A DNA stretch of 64,000 bases, taken from assembly GCA_028821775.1 (NCBI GenBank), contig JAPKFB010000002.1, positions 102,578 to 166,577 on the forward strand, written 5' to 3'. Shown piece by piece: positions 7,860-17,001 of the stretch (position 1 is its first letter; every line of letters starts with the position of its first letter). The notes beneath the pieces are model-generated. The model made no database searches and was not told where the DNA came from. It saw only the letters and a list, made by a program, of their open reading frames with translations. The stretch comes from Roseibacillus sp. (GTDB lineage: Bacteria; Verrucomicrobiota; Verrucomicrobiia; Verrucomicrobiales; Akkermansiaceae). The position numbers and the translations under genes are program-made.

Positions 7860-8780
7860 CTAGAGGGAATCGCGCAGGCGGGGGTTCATGAGAGCCTGAA
7901 TGATATCAGAGACGAGGTTGAGAATGACGATGAGGAATCCGTAGTAGAGCACACAGCCGAGCAGGAGGAAGATGTCCCGATCGACCGTGCCATTGATGAA
8001 GTGCCGTCCCATCCCGGGAACCTGGAAGATCGTTTCCACCACGAAGGAACCGCTGATGAGACCCGCGAAGGCGGGGCCGAGGAAGGCGACGGTGGGGAGG
8101 AGTCCTCCCCGCAGGGTGTGGCGGCGAATGATGGTGAGAAAGGGCAGGCCTTTGGCGTAGGCGGTGCGCACGTAATCCTGGTTGAGGATTTCCAGCATGC
8201 CTCCGCGGGTGAGCCGGGCAAGGTAGGCTGCCGGGGCAAGGCCGAGGGTGAGGGCAGGGAGGAGAATATCCAGGGGGGTTTCCCAGCCGGCGACTTTGAG
8301 GGCGGGGACCTTCATGGCGATGAAGGTCTGCAGGAGGGGGCCCACGATGAAGGCCGCGACACAGATGCCGATCATGGCAAATCCCATACTGAAGTAATCG
8401 AACCAGGTGTTCTTCTTGACCGCCGAGAATACTCCCAGGGGGATGCCGATGACACAGGCGATGAACAAGGCGTTGAGCCCCAGGATCACGGAAGGGGGAA
8501 AGGACTGCTTGAGGATGTAGGAAACTTCGCGGTTCTTCTTGGGGGAGATCCCGAGATCCTGGTTCACGATGAGGCGCTTCAGGTACATGGCGTACTGCAG
8601 CGGAACGGGCCGATCGAGGCCGAAGCGGGCCCGCTGTTCCTGGAGCGCTTCTTCCGACATTTTCTTTTCCTTCACAAAGGCATCGCCCGGCAAGGCGCTG
8701 ATCAGAAAGAAGGAGATCGTGAGCAGGACGAAGAGGACAAGAAGGCCCTGGAGAAGGCGCTGGAAGATGAAGCGAAGCAC
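7860..8780 (-). CDS. oppB: peptide ABC transporter permease (OppB/DppB-like)
   Basis: Partner permease of the minus-strand peptide importer, 306 residues, the usual family length. Features: N-terminal helix with the FQRLLQGLLVLF pattern, the periplasmic loop with FGLDRPVPLQYAMYLKRL, and the EAA loop YVRTAYAKGLPFLTIIRRHTL. The C-terminal FVVETIFQVPGMGRHFINGT block is characteristic of OppB. The start is GTG at 8780, 3 bp after the oppA stop, so A, B and C are tightly coupled. It acts with oppC (6894-7856) and the lipoprotein encoded at 8784-10409. Confidence 0.93.
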   Translation of the reverse strand: MLRFIFQRLLQGLLVLFVLLTISFFLISALPGDAFVKEKKMSEEALQEQRARFGLDRPVPLQYAMYLKRLIVNQDLGISPKKNREVSYILKQSFPPSVILGLNALFIACVIGIPLGVFSAVKKNTWFDYFSMGFAMIGICVAAFIVGPLLQTFIAMKVPALKVAGWETPLDILLPALTLGLAPAAYLARLTRGGMLEILNQDYVRTAYAKGLPFLTIIRRHTLRGGLLPTVAFLGPAFAGLISGSFVVETIFQVPGMGRHFINGTVDRDIFLLLGCVLYYGFLIVILNLVSDIIQALMNPRLRDSL

Positions 8781-8783
8781 GGG

Positions 8784-10409
8784 TTATTCGGTATTCGTTT
8801 CCAGCGAGATGAACTTGAAGGGGTGGTTGTTCAGGAGAAGAGGACTCCAGCCTTTCACCCGCTTGTCGATGATGTAGTTCGTGGTGTACCAATAAATGGG
8901 AATGGCGGGGATCTCGCTCATCAGGATCTCCTCCGCACTTTGGAGCACCTTCAGGCGTTCCCCGGCATCAGGAACGTGCTCGGAGTCCTTGAGAAGTTTC
9001 TCGAAGTCCTTGTCGAACCACCCGGTTCGGTTGTTGCCGCCTCCTTCGATCCACATGTCGAGAAAGGTGGTGGGGTCGAGGTAGTCGCCGATCCAACCGG
9101 CATCTGCGAGGTCGTAATCGAGATTGGTTTGCGCGACGAGGTAGGAAGTCCACTCCTTCTGTTCGATCTCAACCGAGATCCCCAGGTTCTGCGCCCACAT
9201 GCCCTGGTAGGCTTCGGCGAGACGCTTGGCAACATCGCGATCGGTGGTGAGGAGTTTGAGGACCGGAAATTTCTTGGTGGTCCCGTCGTAGCCAGCCTCG
9301 ACGAGGAGTTGTCTGGCCTTCTCCTTGTCGAACTCAACCGAGCGTGGGGTCTTGTAGTTCCCGAAGGGAGGCACCATGCCGTAGGTCGGTTGCTGGCCTC
9401 CGCGCAGGACGTTGTTGATCAGGGACTCCCGGTCGAGGGCCAAGGCGAGGGCCTTGCGGACCCGGACGTCCTTGAGAACTTCCCTGGTCACATTGCAGCG
9501 AATGAACTTGGTGCCGAGGTAGAGTTCGCTGCGAACCTCGTCGGGGTAGTTTTCGTTGGCGTAGGGGATGAGCTCGGGGGGAAGGGTGTAGGTGACGTGC
9601 ATGAGCCCGTCGAAGAACATGCGCGACTCGGTGTAGGTGTTGTTGACGGGCAAGAAGCGAATGCCGTTGAGTTTCACCTGGGCGGCGTCCCAGTAGTGGG
9701 GATTGCGCTCGACCTCGATATGGTCGTTGATGCGCCAGGACTTGAGGGTGAAGGGGCCGTTGCTGATCAGTTTGCCAGGCATCGTCCAGCCGCTGTCGGG
9801 ATCGGCGATGTCCCCCTCGTTCTCCCGCAGGATGACATGGCGGGGCACGGGGTACCAGGTGTAGTGCTTGGTGATTTCGGGCAGGAAGGGCAGGGAGCCG
9901 CGGAGGGTGATCTCGAGGGTGAAATCGTCCAGCGCCTTGACGCCTACTTCGTTGAAGTCCGTGGTTTTGGCTTTGTGGAAATCCTCCGCTCCCTTGATGT
10001 AGTAGAGCATCTCCGCGTATTCGGCTGCGAGCTTGGGAGTCAGCATGCGCTCGTAGGAAAAGAGAAAATCGAGGGTGGTGACCGGATTTCCGTCGGACCA
10101 GGTGCGGTCTTCGCCCAGGTGAAAGGTCCACACCGTAAAGTCGTCGTTGTGTTCCCAGCTCTTGGCGGCTCCTGGCAGGGCGGTGCCGTTTTCGCTGGGA
10201 TGCTCGACGCAGAGTCCTTCGAAGAGGGCCCGAATGATGTTACTCTCAAGGACTCCCGAAACGAGTTGGGGGTCGAGGCCCTGGGGTTCGGAGGAATTGC
10301 CAAAGATCAGAATTCCCTTCTCGACCGCCTTGTCCGCGGTGGTCTGGTCGTCGCAGGAGACGAGAAACGCGCAGCCAAGGGCCAGGCTGAGAACTAGGAG
10401 GACGCGCAT
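8784..10409 (-). CDS. oppA: peptide ABC transporter substrate-binding lipoprotein (OppA-like)
   Basis: Periplasmic binding lipoprotein of SBP family 5, which captures oligopeptides. The 541-residue protein has a signal peptide with lipobox LVSC (Cys19) and the typical family block near residues 95-125 (GAAKSWEHNDDFTVWTFHL and the following RTWSDGNPVTTLDFLFSYE). Other landmarks are VRKALALALDRESLINNVL and the C-terminal EEILMSEIPAIPIYWYT. I chose ATG 10409 because it gives a proper lipoprotein signal; the frame is open to 10622 but that stretch is low-quality sequence. It heads the operon oppABC. The leader is imperfectly duplicated at 10603-10690. Confidence 0.93.
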   Translation of the reverse strand: MRVLLVLSLALGCAFLVSCDDQTTADKAVEKGILIFGNSSEPQGLDPQLVSGVLESNIIRALFEGLCVEHPSENGTALPGAAKSWEHNDDFTVWTFHLGEDRTWSDGNPVTTLDFLFSYERMLTPKLAAEYAEMLYYIKGAEDFHKAKTTDFNEVGVKALDDFTLEITLRGSLPFLPEITKHYTWYPVPRHVILRENEGDIADPDSGWTMPGKLISNGPFTLKSWRINDHIEVERNPHYWDAAQVKLNGIRFLPVNNTYTESRMFFDGLMHVTYTLPPELIPYANENYPDEVRSELYLGTKFIRCNVTREVLKDVRVRKALALALDRESLINNVLRGGQQPTYGMVPPFGNYKTPRSVEFDKEKARQLLVEAGYDGTTKKFPVLKLLTTDRDVAKRLAEAYQGMWAQNLGISVEIEQKEWTSYLVAQTNLDYDLADAGWIGDYLDPTTFLDMWIEGGGNNRTGWFDKDFEKLLKDSEHVPDAGERLKVLQSAEEILMSEIPAIPIYWYTTNYIIDKRVKGWSPLLLNNHPFKFISLETNTE

Positions 10410-10490
10410 CGGTGGAGAAGTTGCGACAAATTGAGGGGATTGGCAGGTTTTTTTTCGGGAGCGACGGCAGAACTTTGCGTTGGTCTCACC
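10410..10490. repeat. leader duplication, copy 1 (oppA-proximal)
   Basis: This stretch and 10603-10690 are imperfect direct repeats. Both contain GCAAATTGAGGGGAT-like cores (GACAAATTGAGGGGATTGGC versus GGCAAATTGAGGGGATGCGC), then a T-rich run and a purine-rich run. Copy 1 ends at the oppA start codon on the minus strand. The remaining part of the 332-bp gap between the two divergent transporter operons (10491-10602) holds nothing I recognise. Confidence 0.55.
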
Positions 10491-10602
10491 CGCGGTGCGA
10501 GGGTGCAGATTGAAAACGGGGCCAAGGAGAGAGGCGGAAAGGAGCAGCGAGGGGCAGAGAGGGCGGGCGGAAGGCCAGTTCGAAATAGTTGGGCACGCCC
10601 AT

Positions 10603-10690
10603 TGGTAGAAATGTTGCGGCAAATTGAGGGGATGCGCAGGATTTGTTTTGGGGAGGGGACGATGAATTTTCCGCGGGCTTGCTTCGTCTC
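10603..10690. repeat. leader duplication, copy 2 (Yej-side)
   Basis: Second copy of the repeat at 10410-10490. On the minus strand it even preserves an ATG at the equivalent place (10600-10602, CAT on plus), so the oppA leader including its start codon appears to have been duplicated, with the following coding part lost. It lies just upstream of the plus-strand yejB-like gene and probably contains part of its promoter region. Confidence 0.5.
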
Positions 10691-10741
10691 ATCTGGAAGC
10701 TAGAACTGTTGAACGACCTGACCTCTTTTCAGGCCTCATCG

Positions 10742-12211
10742 ATGAAGGTATATTTTATCCGGCGTCTTCTCCTGGTTCCCCTCACGATGATTGGAGTGAC
10801 GTTTCTGGGGTTCTCGATCACGCGCATCATGCCGGGAGGTCCCATTGAGCAGCAGATGCAGGAGGCCGCCAAGGCCAGCATGGATGGCGGGGGTGGAGCA
10901 GGAAAAGGGGGCGGGTCCCTGACTGACGAGCAACTGGAGGAGCTGGAGCGGGAGTACGGTTACGACAAGATTTTGCCCATCGCGTATCTGCAATGGCTGG
11001 GAGCGCTGCCCAGGGAGCGTCGGCATTCTCAAGAGGACTTCAAGAAGGGGGGGGAGGAACGGGTGGGTGATGCTGCGGTGGAGCACTATGAAACCGAAAC
11101 GCTCGTGATCGTGGGAGATTCCGGACGACAGGCCAAGGTGGTGCGGGCCCAGGGGGAGCTCAAGCGGCCCATGAAACCGAAGGACGAGGAGGACCAAGAG
11201 GCCTCCGAGAAGTTTAAGAGTGAGTTGGCGGACTGGAAGGAGGCCATGAAGAAGTCCCTGGCGGAGCGGCACGAGGTGGTCTCCGCCACTTATTTGGATG
11301 ACAACACCAAGGTCTCTAAAAGCGGGTGGAAGGTGCGCATCGAGACTCCGGAAGACTTGCAGGCCACCTGGTTGCGTCGGCATGAGGGCAAGAAAATCGA
11401 GGATGCGCGGGACAACTACGATGCCCGGGCGGTGATGTACAAGACGAAGTTTTCGGGGGTCATCCAAGGGGACTTTGGGCGCTCCACCGAGTTTGGAGAA
11501 CCGGTCCTCACCCTGATCTGGCAGCGCATGCCCATCGCGGCCTACTTCGGCTTGCTCACGGCCCTCATCAGCTATGGAGTCTGTCTTCCCCTGGGGGTGC
11601 TCAAGGCGATCAAGCACCGCACTCCGATCGACAATCTGAGCTCGGTTCTGATCTTTGTGGGGTATTCCATTCCCGGTTTCGCCCTGGGTGCGGTCCTGGT
11701 CGTTTACCTTGGGGCCCGCACCCACATGTTTCCCCTGCTTGGATTGACCGGCCCCGAATTCGACACCTTGAGCAATTGGGGGAAGGTCAAGGATTTGGCG
11801 CACCATACGGTGTTGCCGCTCCTCTGTTACGTGGTGAGCAGCTTCGCATGGTTGACCATGATGATGAAAAACAACCTGATGGACAATCTGGCCGCCGACT
11901 ACGTTCGGACCGCGGTGGCCAAGGGTGTTCGCTTCCGCACTGCGGTCTTTCGCCATGCCTTTCGCAACTCCTTCATTCCGATTGCGACCAGCCTGGGTCA
12001 GCTCATTACCATCTTTGTGACGGGGAGCATGCTCATTGAGGCGGTCTTTGACATCCAGGGATTCGGTCTCCTGCAGTTGATCGCGATTACGGGCAAGGAT
12101 TCCTATGTTATCATGGGGACCCTGGTCTTCGCGTCCTTCCTCATGATCATGGGAAATATTCTTTCGGATCTCATCGTCGCGTTCGTCGATCCACGCGTGA
12201 AGTTCAACTAG
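10742..12211 (+). CDS. yejB: YejB-like peptide ABC permease with an enlarged periplasmic loop
   Basis: Permease of a Yej-type (microcin C/peptide) importer. It follows YejB closely: N-terminal FIRRLLLVPL and MPGGPIEQQM, EYGYDKILPIAYLQWL, then after an insert GVIQGDFGRS, FVGYSIPGFALGAVL, EAA loop YVRTAVAKGVRFRTAVFRHAF, and the C-terminal LSDLIVAFVDPRVKFN. At 489 residues it is about 125 longer than E. coli YejB. The extra sequence is residues about 90-236, charged and soluble, in the first periplasmic loop (topology from the family). The ATG at 10742 is chosen because MKVYFIRRLLL is the family start; the open frame continues upstream. It is followed 3 bp later by yejE. Confidence 0.93.
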   Translation: MKVYFIRRLLLVPLTMIGVTFLGFSITRIMPGGPIEQQMQEAAKASMDGGGGAGKGGGSLTDEQLEELEREYGYDKILPIAYLQWLGALPRERRHSQEDFKKGGEERVGDAAVEHYETETLVIVGDSGRQAKVVRAQGELKRPMKPKDEEDQEASEKFKSELADWKEAMKKSLAERHEVVSATYLDDNTKVSKSGWKVRIETPEDLQATWLRRHEGKKIEDARDNYDARAVMYKTKFSGVIQGDFGRSTEFGEPVLTLIWQRMPIAAYFGLLTALISYGVCLPLGVLKAIKHRTPIDNLSSVLIFVGYSIPGFALGAVLVVYLGARTHMFPLLGLTGPEFDTLSNWGKVKDLAHHTVLPLLCYVVSSFAWLTMMMKNNLMDNLAADYVRTAVAKGVRFRTAVFRHAFRNSFIPIATSLGQLITIFVTGSMLIEAVFDIQGFGLLQLIAITGKDSYVIMGTLVFASFLMIMGNILSDLIVAFVDPRVKFN

Positions 12212-12214
12212 GCG

Positions 12215-13885
12215 ATGTTTAGAATTCTCGGCTTGGTATTCATCCTCGGCGCAGTGGGCGCGGTGGTGGGAGAATTCATGGGGCTCAAGCTGCCCACCGT
12301 GAGTTGGGGGTTTGAATTGAGCCGCAATGTGGAGTTTTTCCGCTTTCAAACCGAGGGAGGGTCAAGCTTTGGCGGGCTCATGTACTCCCTCGCGCAATGG
12401 CTCAACGAACGCGTCGGGCTCTCGAACGCCAATGGCTTGCTCTGGTTTGGCTGGTTGACGGCGGCCATGGCGCTTTGGTTCGGAGTCTACCTCCTGAAAA
12501 CCTTTTGGCGCCCGGAATCGCTCACTCCGCTCACCCAGCGCCGGCTGGATCGTTTCAAGCAGATCAGGCGGGGATACTATTCCTTCCTGGCTCTGATCGG
12601 CCTCATGGTCCTTGCTTCCTTTGATCAGGTTCTGGTGGGGTCGGAGGCGATCATGGTGAGATACGAGGGTAAAACCTATTGGCCAGCACTGACGCAGAAG
12701 ATCGAGAAGGGCGAGGAGTTCGGAGTGGAAGGAGACCTGGCCAAGGCGGCCCCGAAATACCGGGAGCTCAAGGAGCGCTTCAAGGAAGAAGGTTCGCCCA
12801 ACAAGGTCTTCATGCCGCTGTGGCCCTACGGCGCCACCAACGACAACATCACGGCGCTGGCCTCCGAGTTGGAGACCCGGGACGACCTCGTATACGAGTC
12901 TTCCAAGACCTTGCGCTCCGGCCTGGGAACGAGGATTTATGATCAGCGCCATCCCGAGCAGGTTCACGTTCAGTACAAGTTTCGCGACGGGATCAAAACC
13001 GGGTCGGCCTTTGGTTGGAACCGCGATCGCAATCGGGTCTACGGTGCGACTTACGAGAAGGGAACGCTGGTGGCGGGATCGGAGAGTTGGAGCGGGGAGG
13101 GATCCCTCGAGGATTTTCTCAAGGCCACTCCGGAGACCCTCTACAACGTGGATCGGCCGCCCTCTTCCCCAGTCATGGGCACCGCGCCGCGCCACCCGCT
13201 GGGCACTAATTCCCAGGGCTACGATGTGATTTCCTACCTTTACGGAGGGCTCAAGGTGAACATCCAGGCGGCCTTGGTTTACATTCCGATCGTCTATTGT
13301 GTCGGCATCACGATCGGGCTCCTGATGGGATACTTCGGGGGAACCTTCGATATCGTGGTGCAGCGCCTGATCGAAATCCTCTCCAACATCCCCTTCCTCT
13401 TTCTGGTCATCATCGTGAGTGAGGCGGTGCCCGCGCAGTGGAAGGATCGCTTCGGTCTCTATGTCATTCTCGGGATTCTGGCGCTCTTTGGCTGGATTGG
13501 GATGACCTACTACATGCGCACCGCGGCCCTCAAGGAAAAGGCACGAGACTACATTGCGGCCAGCCGGGTGCTCGGGGCCTCGACGCCACGGATCCTCTTC
13601 CGGCACCTGCTGCCCAACTCGGTGGCCATCGTGGTGACCCTCGTGCCATTTTCGGTTTCAGGCCTGGTTCTTTCTCTGACGGCCTTGGATTACCTGGGCT
13701 TTGGCTTGCCGGAGAAGTACGCCACCTGGGGCAAGTTGTTGCAGGACGGATTGCACAATCTCTCCTCGCCCTGGCTGGTGAGTTCGGCCTTCGTGGCCCT
13801 GGTCGTTCTCCTGGTGCTGGTCACCTTTGTGGGAGAGGCCGTGCGAGAAGCCTTTGATCCCAAGAAATTCACCGTCTACCGCTGA
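12215..13885 (+). CDS. yejE: YejE-like peptide ABC permease with N-terminal extension and insertion
   Basis: Second Yej permease, 556 residues against about 340 for E. coli YejE. Residues 1-105 add two predicted helices (about 2-22 and 72-95). The YejE-like start follows (LDRFKQIRRGYYSFLALIG, with EAIMVRYEGKTYWPALTQ after it, as in YejE). Residues about 195-310 are an expanded periplasmic loop, ending in HPLGTNSQGYDVISYLYGG, the counterpart of the LGTDxxGxD block. The core has the EAA loop YIAASRVLGASTPRILFRHLLPN and ends in GEAVREAFDPKK. Its stop overlaps the ATG of the binding protein (TGATG), so translation is coupled. Confidence 0.92.
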   Translation: MFRILGLVFILGAVGAVVGEFMGLKLPTVSWGFELSRNVEFFRFQTEGGSSFGGLMYSLAQWLNERVGLSNANGLLWFGWLTAAMALWFGVYLLKTFWRPESLTPLTQRRLDRFKQIRRGYYSFLALIGLMVLASFDQVLVGSEAIMVRYEGKTYWPALTQKIEKGEEFGVEGDLAKAAPKYRELKERFKEEGSPNKVFMPLWPYGATNDNITALASELETRDDLVYESSKTLRSGLGTRIYDQRHPEQVHVQYKFRDGIKTGSAFGWNRDRNRVYGATYEKGTLVAGSESWSGEGSLEDFLKATPETLYNVDRPPSSPVMGTAPRHPLGTNSQGYDVISYLYGGLKVNIQAALVYIPIVYCVGITIGLLMGYFGGTFDIVVQRLIEILSNIPFLFLVIIVSEAVPAQWKDRFGLYVILGILALFGWIGMTYYMRTAALKEKARDYIAASRVLGASTPRILFRHLLPNSVAIVVTLVPFSVSGLVLSLTALDYLGFGLPEKYATWGKLLQDGLHNLSSPWLVSSAFVALVVLLVLVTFVGEAVREAFDPKKFTVYR

Positions 13886-16002
13886 TGAAATCCTGCGCCA
13901 TGATTCTGACGACGCTCCTGGCCATCCTGGTCTGCGGGTGTTCCCGTGAGGAGCAGCAGGCCGCTGGGGGCTTGGGGTTTGATGAGTTTGTGCCGATCTA
14001 CAATGCCTACATTGAGAAGTGGTTGAAGGAGAAGAAATCGGAGGCCGAAGGAGACTTGGAGCAGGCTCGCGAGGCCATCGCTTCCGAGAACGATCCGACC
14101 AATCGCAAGCGACTCGAAGGCAAGGTGGGGGAGTCCAGCAAGCTGATTGCACGCTACGATTATCGGCTTGAGCTTGGGCCTTACTTCAATGTGAAGCCTT
14201 CCTCGGCCTTGCCGGACGGACTCGCCTGGCAGGATGGGTTGGAACAGCCCGATCTCGGTGATCCCGCCTGCAAGAAGGGTGGGATCTTTCGATACTATAT
14301 CTCTAGTTTTCCTCCGACCCTGCGCCCCTTTGGTCCGAAAGCCAACAACTCCTTCCGCAGTGAACTCTACGACGACATGACCGTCAGCCTGATTGACCTT
14401 CATCGGGGCACAGGCGGGATCATGCCCGGAGTGGCCCGGGAGTGGGCGTTCAGTGAGGACAAGCGGACCATCTATTTCAAGATTCATGAGGACGCCACCT
14501 ATGACGACGGGGTGGGAATCAGGGCCCTCGACTACCTGATCTCGGTCTACATCCGTGTCTCCAACAATGTCACCGCACCCTACTTCAAGCAGTATCTCCG
14601 GGAGCAGTTTGCCCAGTGGACGGTCTATGGGGACCACACCCTGGCAGTGACCACCCCGGAACCCAAGCCGCCCTTGGCGGCCATGTCGAACGTGCAGGGG
14701 ATCGAGCCTGCCGCACCGCACTTCTACAATGAATATGGTCCGGACTACGAAGAGCGTTACCAGTGGCGAATCCCGCCCACCACCAGTGCCTACTTCGTGA
14801 AGCCGGAGGATGTCGTAAAGGGGGAATCGATCACCCTGACGCGGGTGAAGGACTGGTGGGCCAAGGACAAGAAATTTTACCGCTACCGTTACAACACGGA
14901 CAAATTGCACTGGCGGATCGTGCGGGATCGCAACAAGGCATGGGAGCTTTTCCGGGCCGGGGAGCTGGACTTCACGCTCTTGTCCGGTCCGCGCAGTTGG
15001 TACGAGGACTCTGAGATTTCCGATGTCTTCGATGGCTATATTGAACGGCACTGGTGGTACAACCAGTTTCCCCGCCCGCCTTGGGGACTGTATTTGAACA
15101 CCGCCAAACCACTCTTGAAGGAGCGCGACGTCCGCCTTGGTCTCGCTCATGCCATGAACTGGCAGAAGGTGATCGATGTCGTCTTCTGGGGAGACTACTC
15201 CAGACTTCCCGGATTTGTGGATGGCTATGGCGATCTCGTCAATTCCGAGGTGCAGGCCCGCAAGTTCTCGATCACCAAAGCCCGGGAGTATTTCGTGAAG
15301 GCCGGATTCACCGAGGAGGATGACAAGGGAATCCTGAAGCGTCCAGATGGCACCCGCCTCGAGATCACCCTCAACTACTCGCAAAACAATGAAGTGTTTC
15401 GCAACATCATGGCGATCCTCAAGGACGAGTCGATGGGGGCCGGAGTGGATCTCATTCTCAATGGCCTGGATCACTCGGTGAACTACAAGCATGAGATGGA
15501 GAAGAAGCACGAGATGGTGTGCAGTGCGTGGTCGGTGCAGCCACCCTACTTTTCCTTCTACGAGTATTTCCACTCCCGCAATGCCTACGATGAGAAGGGC
15601 AACTTGAAATTCGAAACCAACAACGTCTTCACCTACGCCGACGACCATATGGATGTCCTGACCGAAAACTATCGCCAGGCCGCCACGCGGGAGGAGAAGA
15701 AGAGCCTCGGGCTGGAAATCCAGCAGATTGTCCACGATGAGAGCCTCTTCATTCCCGGATGGTCCCGGGATTTTGAGCGAGTGGGCTGTTGGCGCTGGCT
15801 CCGTTGGCCGGACACCGAGCACACTCAATTCTGTCCCAAGATCGTCTCTTATCCTTACCAGAGTTACGTCTTCTGGGTGGATGAGGACATGCAACAGGAA
15901 ACCTTGTCTGCGATAAAGTCCGGGAAAACCTTTCCGGAAGTGGAGAACCTGGTGGACGACTATCGCACGGTCAAGGGTGGTAGAAAGGCTCGAGGCGAGT
16001 GA
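13885..16002 (+). CDS. yejA: YejA-like periplasmic peptide-binding lipoprotein
   Basis: Substrate-binding component for the Yej-type importer, SBP family 5, 705 residues (E. coli YejA about 604). It has a signal peptide with lipobox VCGC (Cys19), a charged helical N-terminal segment (about 25-90) not found in ordinary OppA, and then the binding fold. YejA-like features include FRYYISSFPPTLRPFGP and YWA-type motifs (VKDWWAKDKKFYRYRYN, with RNKAWELFRAGELDFTL after it). The ATG at 13885 overlaps the yejE stop by one base, and its own stop overlaps the GTG of the next gene. As a lipoprotein it would be tethered to a membrane. Confidence 0.9.
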   Translation: MKSCAMILTTLLAILVCGCSREEQQAAGGLGFDEFVPIYNAYIEKWLKEKKSEAEGDLEQAREAIASENDPTNRKRLEGKVGESSKLIARYDYRLELGPYFNVKPSSALPDGLAWQDGLEQPDLGDPACKKGGIFRYYISSFPPTLRPFGPKANNSFRSELYDDMTVSLIDLHRGTGGIMPGVAREWAFSEDKRTIYFKIHEDATYDDGVGIRALDYLISVYIRVSNNVTAPYFKQYLREQFAQWTVYGDHTLAVTTPEPKPPLAAMSNVQGIEPAAPHFYNEYGPDYEERYQWRIPPTTSAYFVKPEDVVKGESITLTRVKDWWAKDKKFYRYRYNTDKLHWRIVRDRNKAWELFRAGELDFTLLSGPRSWYEDSEISDVFDGYIERHWWYNQFPRPPWGLYLNTAKPLLKERDVRLGLAHAMNWQKVIDVVFWGDYSRLPGFVDGYGDLVNSEVQARKFSITKAREYFVKAGFTEEDDKGILKRPDGTRLEITLNYSQNNEVFRNIMAILKDESMGAGVDLILNGLDHSVNYKHEMEKKHEMVCSAWSVQPPYFSFYEYFHSRNAYDEKGNLKFETNNVFTYADDHMDVLTENYRQAATREEKKSLGLEIQQIVHDESLFIPGWSRDFERVGCWRWLRWPDTEHTQFCPKIVSYPYQSYVFWVDEDMQQETLSAIKSGKTFPEVENLVDDYRTVKGGRKARGE

Positions 16003-16976
16003 ACGATTTATTGCTTCAAGTTCGTGGTCTGGTGACCAGCTTCCAGACCGACGACGGCCAGGTGCGGGCGGTGGATGGAGTGTCCTTCGAGATCCCGAAA
16101 GGGAAGACGATCGGATTGGTGGGTGAGTCGGGCTGCGGAAAAACCGTGACTGCGATGTCCATTGTCGATCTCCTCCCCAAGCCGGCGGGCACGATCCAGG
16201 AAGGCGAAATTCTCTTTGGGGGAGAGGATTTGCGCAAAGTGGGGGACTCCCGTCTGCACGAAGTACGGGGCGGAGAGATCGGAGTCATTTTCCAGGAGCC
16301 GATGTCGGCCCTGAACCCGGTGCACCGCATTGGGAAGCAGTTGGTGGAAGCGATCGTCCTTCATAAGAAGGTCAACAAGAGGGACGCGCTGATTCGTGCG
16401 GTGGAGCTCCTCGAGAAGGTGGGAATCCCTTCCCCGGAGCGGCGGGTCATGGATTATCCCCACCAACTCTCCGGGGGCATGCGGCAGCGGGTGATGATTG
16501 CGATGGCGATATCCTGTGAACCGCAATTGTTGATTGCGGATGAGCCCACCACAGCCTTGGACGTGACGGTGCAGGCGCAGATTCTGGAGCTCATCGAATC
16601 GATGCAACGGGATCTCGGGATGGCGGTTCTGCTGATCACCCATGATCTGGGCGTGATCGCGGAAAACTGCGAGGAAGTGGTGGTGATGTATGCCGGTCGG
16701 GTGGTCGAGAAGGCCTCCGTCCTCGAGCTTTTTGCGAATCCCCTTCATGCCTATACCAAGGGTCTCTTGTCCTCGATTCCACGCCTGGAGTACAAGCGCA
16801 AAACGGAGTTGAAGACGATCGAAGGACAGGTCGCCGCGATCCGGGATTTTGTTCCGGGATGTCGATTTTGTCAGCGCATGGAGCGGGAGGGTGAGACCTT
16901 GGTAGAGCGTCCGGAGTTCAAGGAAGTCTCCCCTGATCACTGGGTCGAAACCTGTATGAGCTGTTACGCGGGCTAG
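15999..16976 (+). CDS. oppD: peptide ABC transporter ATP-binding protein (OppD/DppD-like)
   Basis: First ATPase of the Yej-type importer, 325 residues. Walker A is GESGCGKT (near 40-47), the signature is LSGGMRQR, Walker B is [12 protein letters not shown], and the switch His is in LITHDLG. The C-terminal oligopeptide-binding-protein domain is present and Cys-rich: PGCRFCQRM and ETCMSCYAG give four Cys, a spacing reminiscent of the Cys cluster that holds Fe-S in some DppD proteins. The GTG start at 15999 overlaps the yejA stop. In E. coli Yej the two ATPases are fused (YejF); here they are separate genes as in Opp/Dpp. Confidence 0.94.
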   Translation: MNDLLLQVRGLVTSFQTDDGQVRAVDGVSFEIPKGKTIGLVGESGCGKTVTAMSIVDLLPKPAGTIQEGEILFGGEDLRKVGDSRLHEVRGGEIGVIFQEPMSALNPVHRIGKQLVEAIVLHKKVNKRDALIRAVELLEKVGIPSPERRVMDYPHQLSGGMRQRVMIAMAISCEPQLLIADEPTTALDVTVQAQILELIESMQRDLGMAVLLITHDLGVIAENCEEVVVMYAGRVVEKASVLELFANPLHAYTKGLLSSIPRLEYKRKTELKTIEGQVAAIRDFVPGCRFCQRMEREGETLVERPEFKEVSPDHWVETCMSCYAG

Positions 16977-17001
16977 GCAGAGAACTGGAAATTCGAGAAC
17001 G

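Noticed and set aside
8001..10397. 798-codon open frame on the plus strand
   Set aside because: Antisense of oppB and oppA, both of which have clear family motifs. The reading is Gly/Glu/Val-rich shadow sequence.
10643..10741. N-terminal extension of the YejB-like gene
   Set aside because: The upstream codons lie in the duplicated leader repeat, and MKVYFIRRLLL at 10742 is the family start.
13876..15894. 672-codon open frame on the minus strand
   Set aside because: Antisense of the YejA-like gene, with no recognisable domain.
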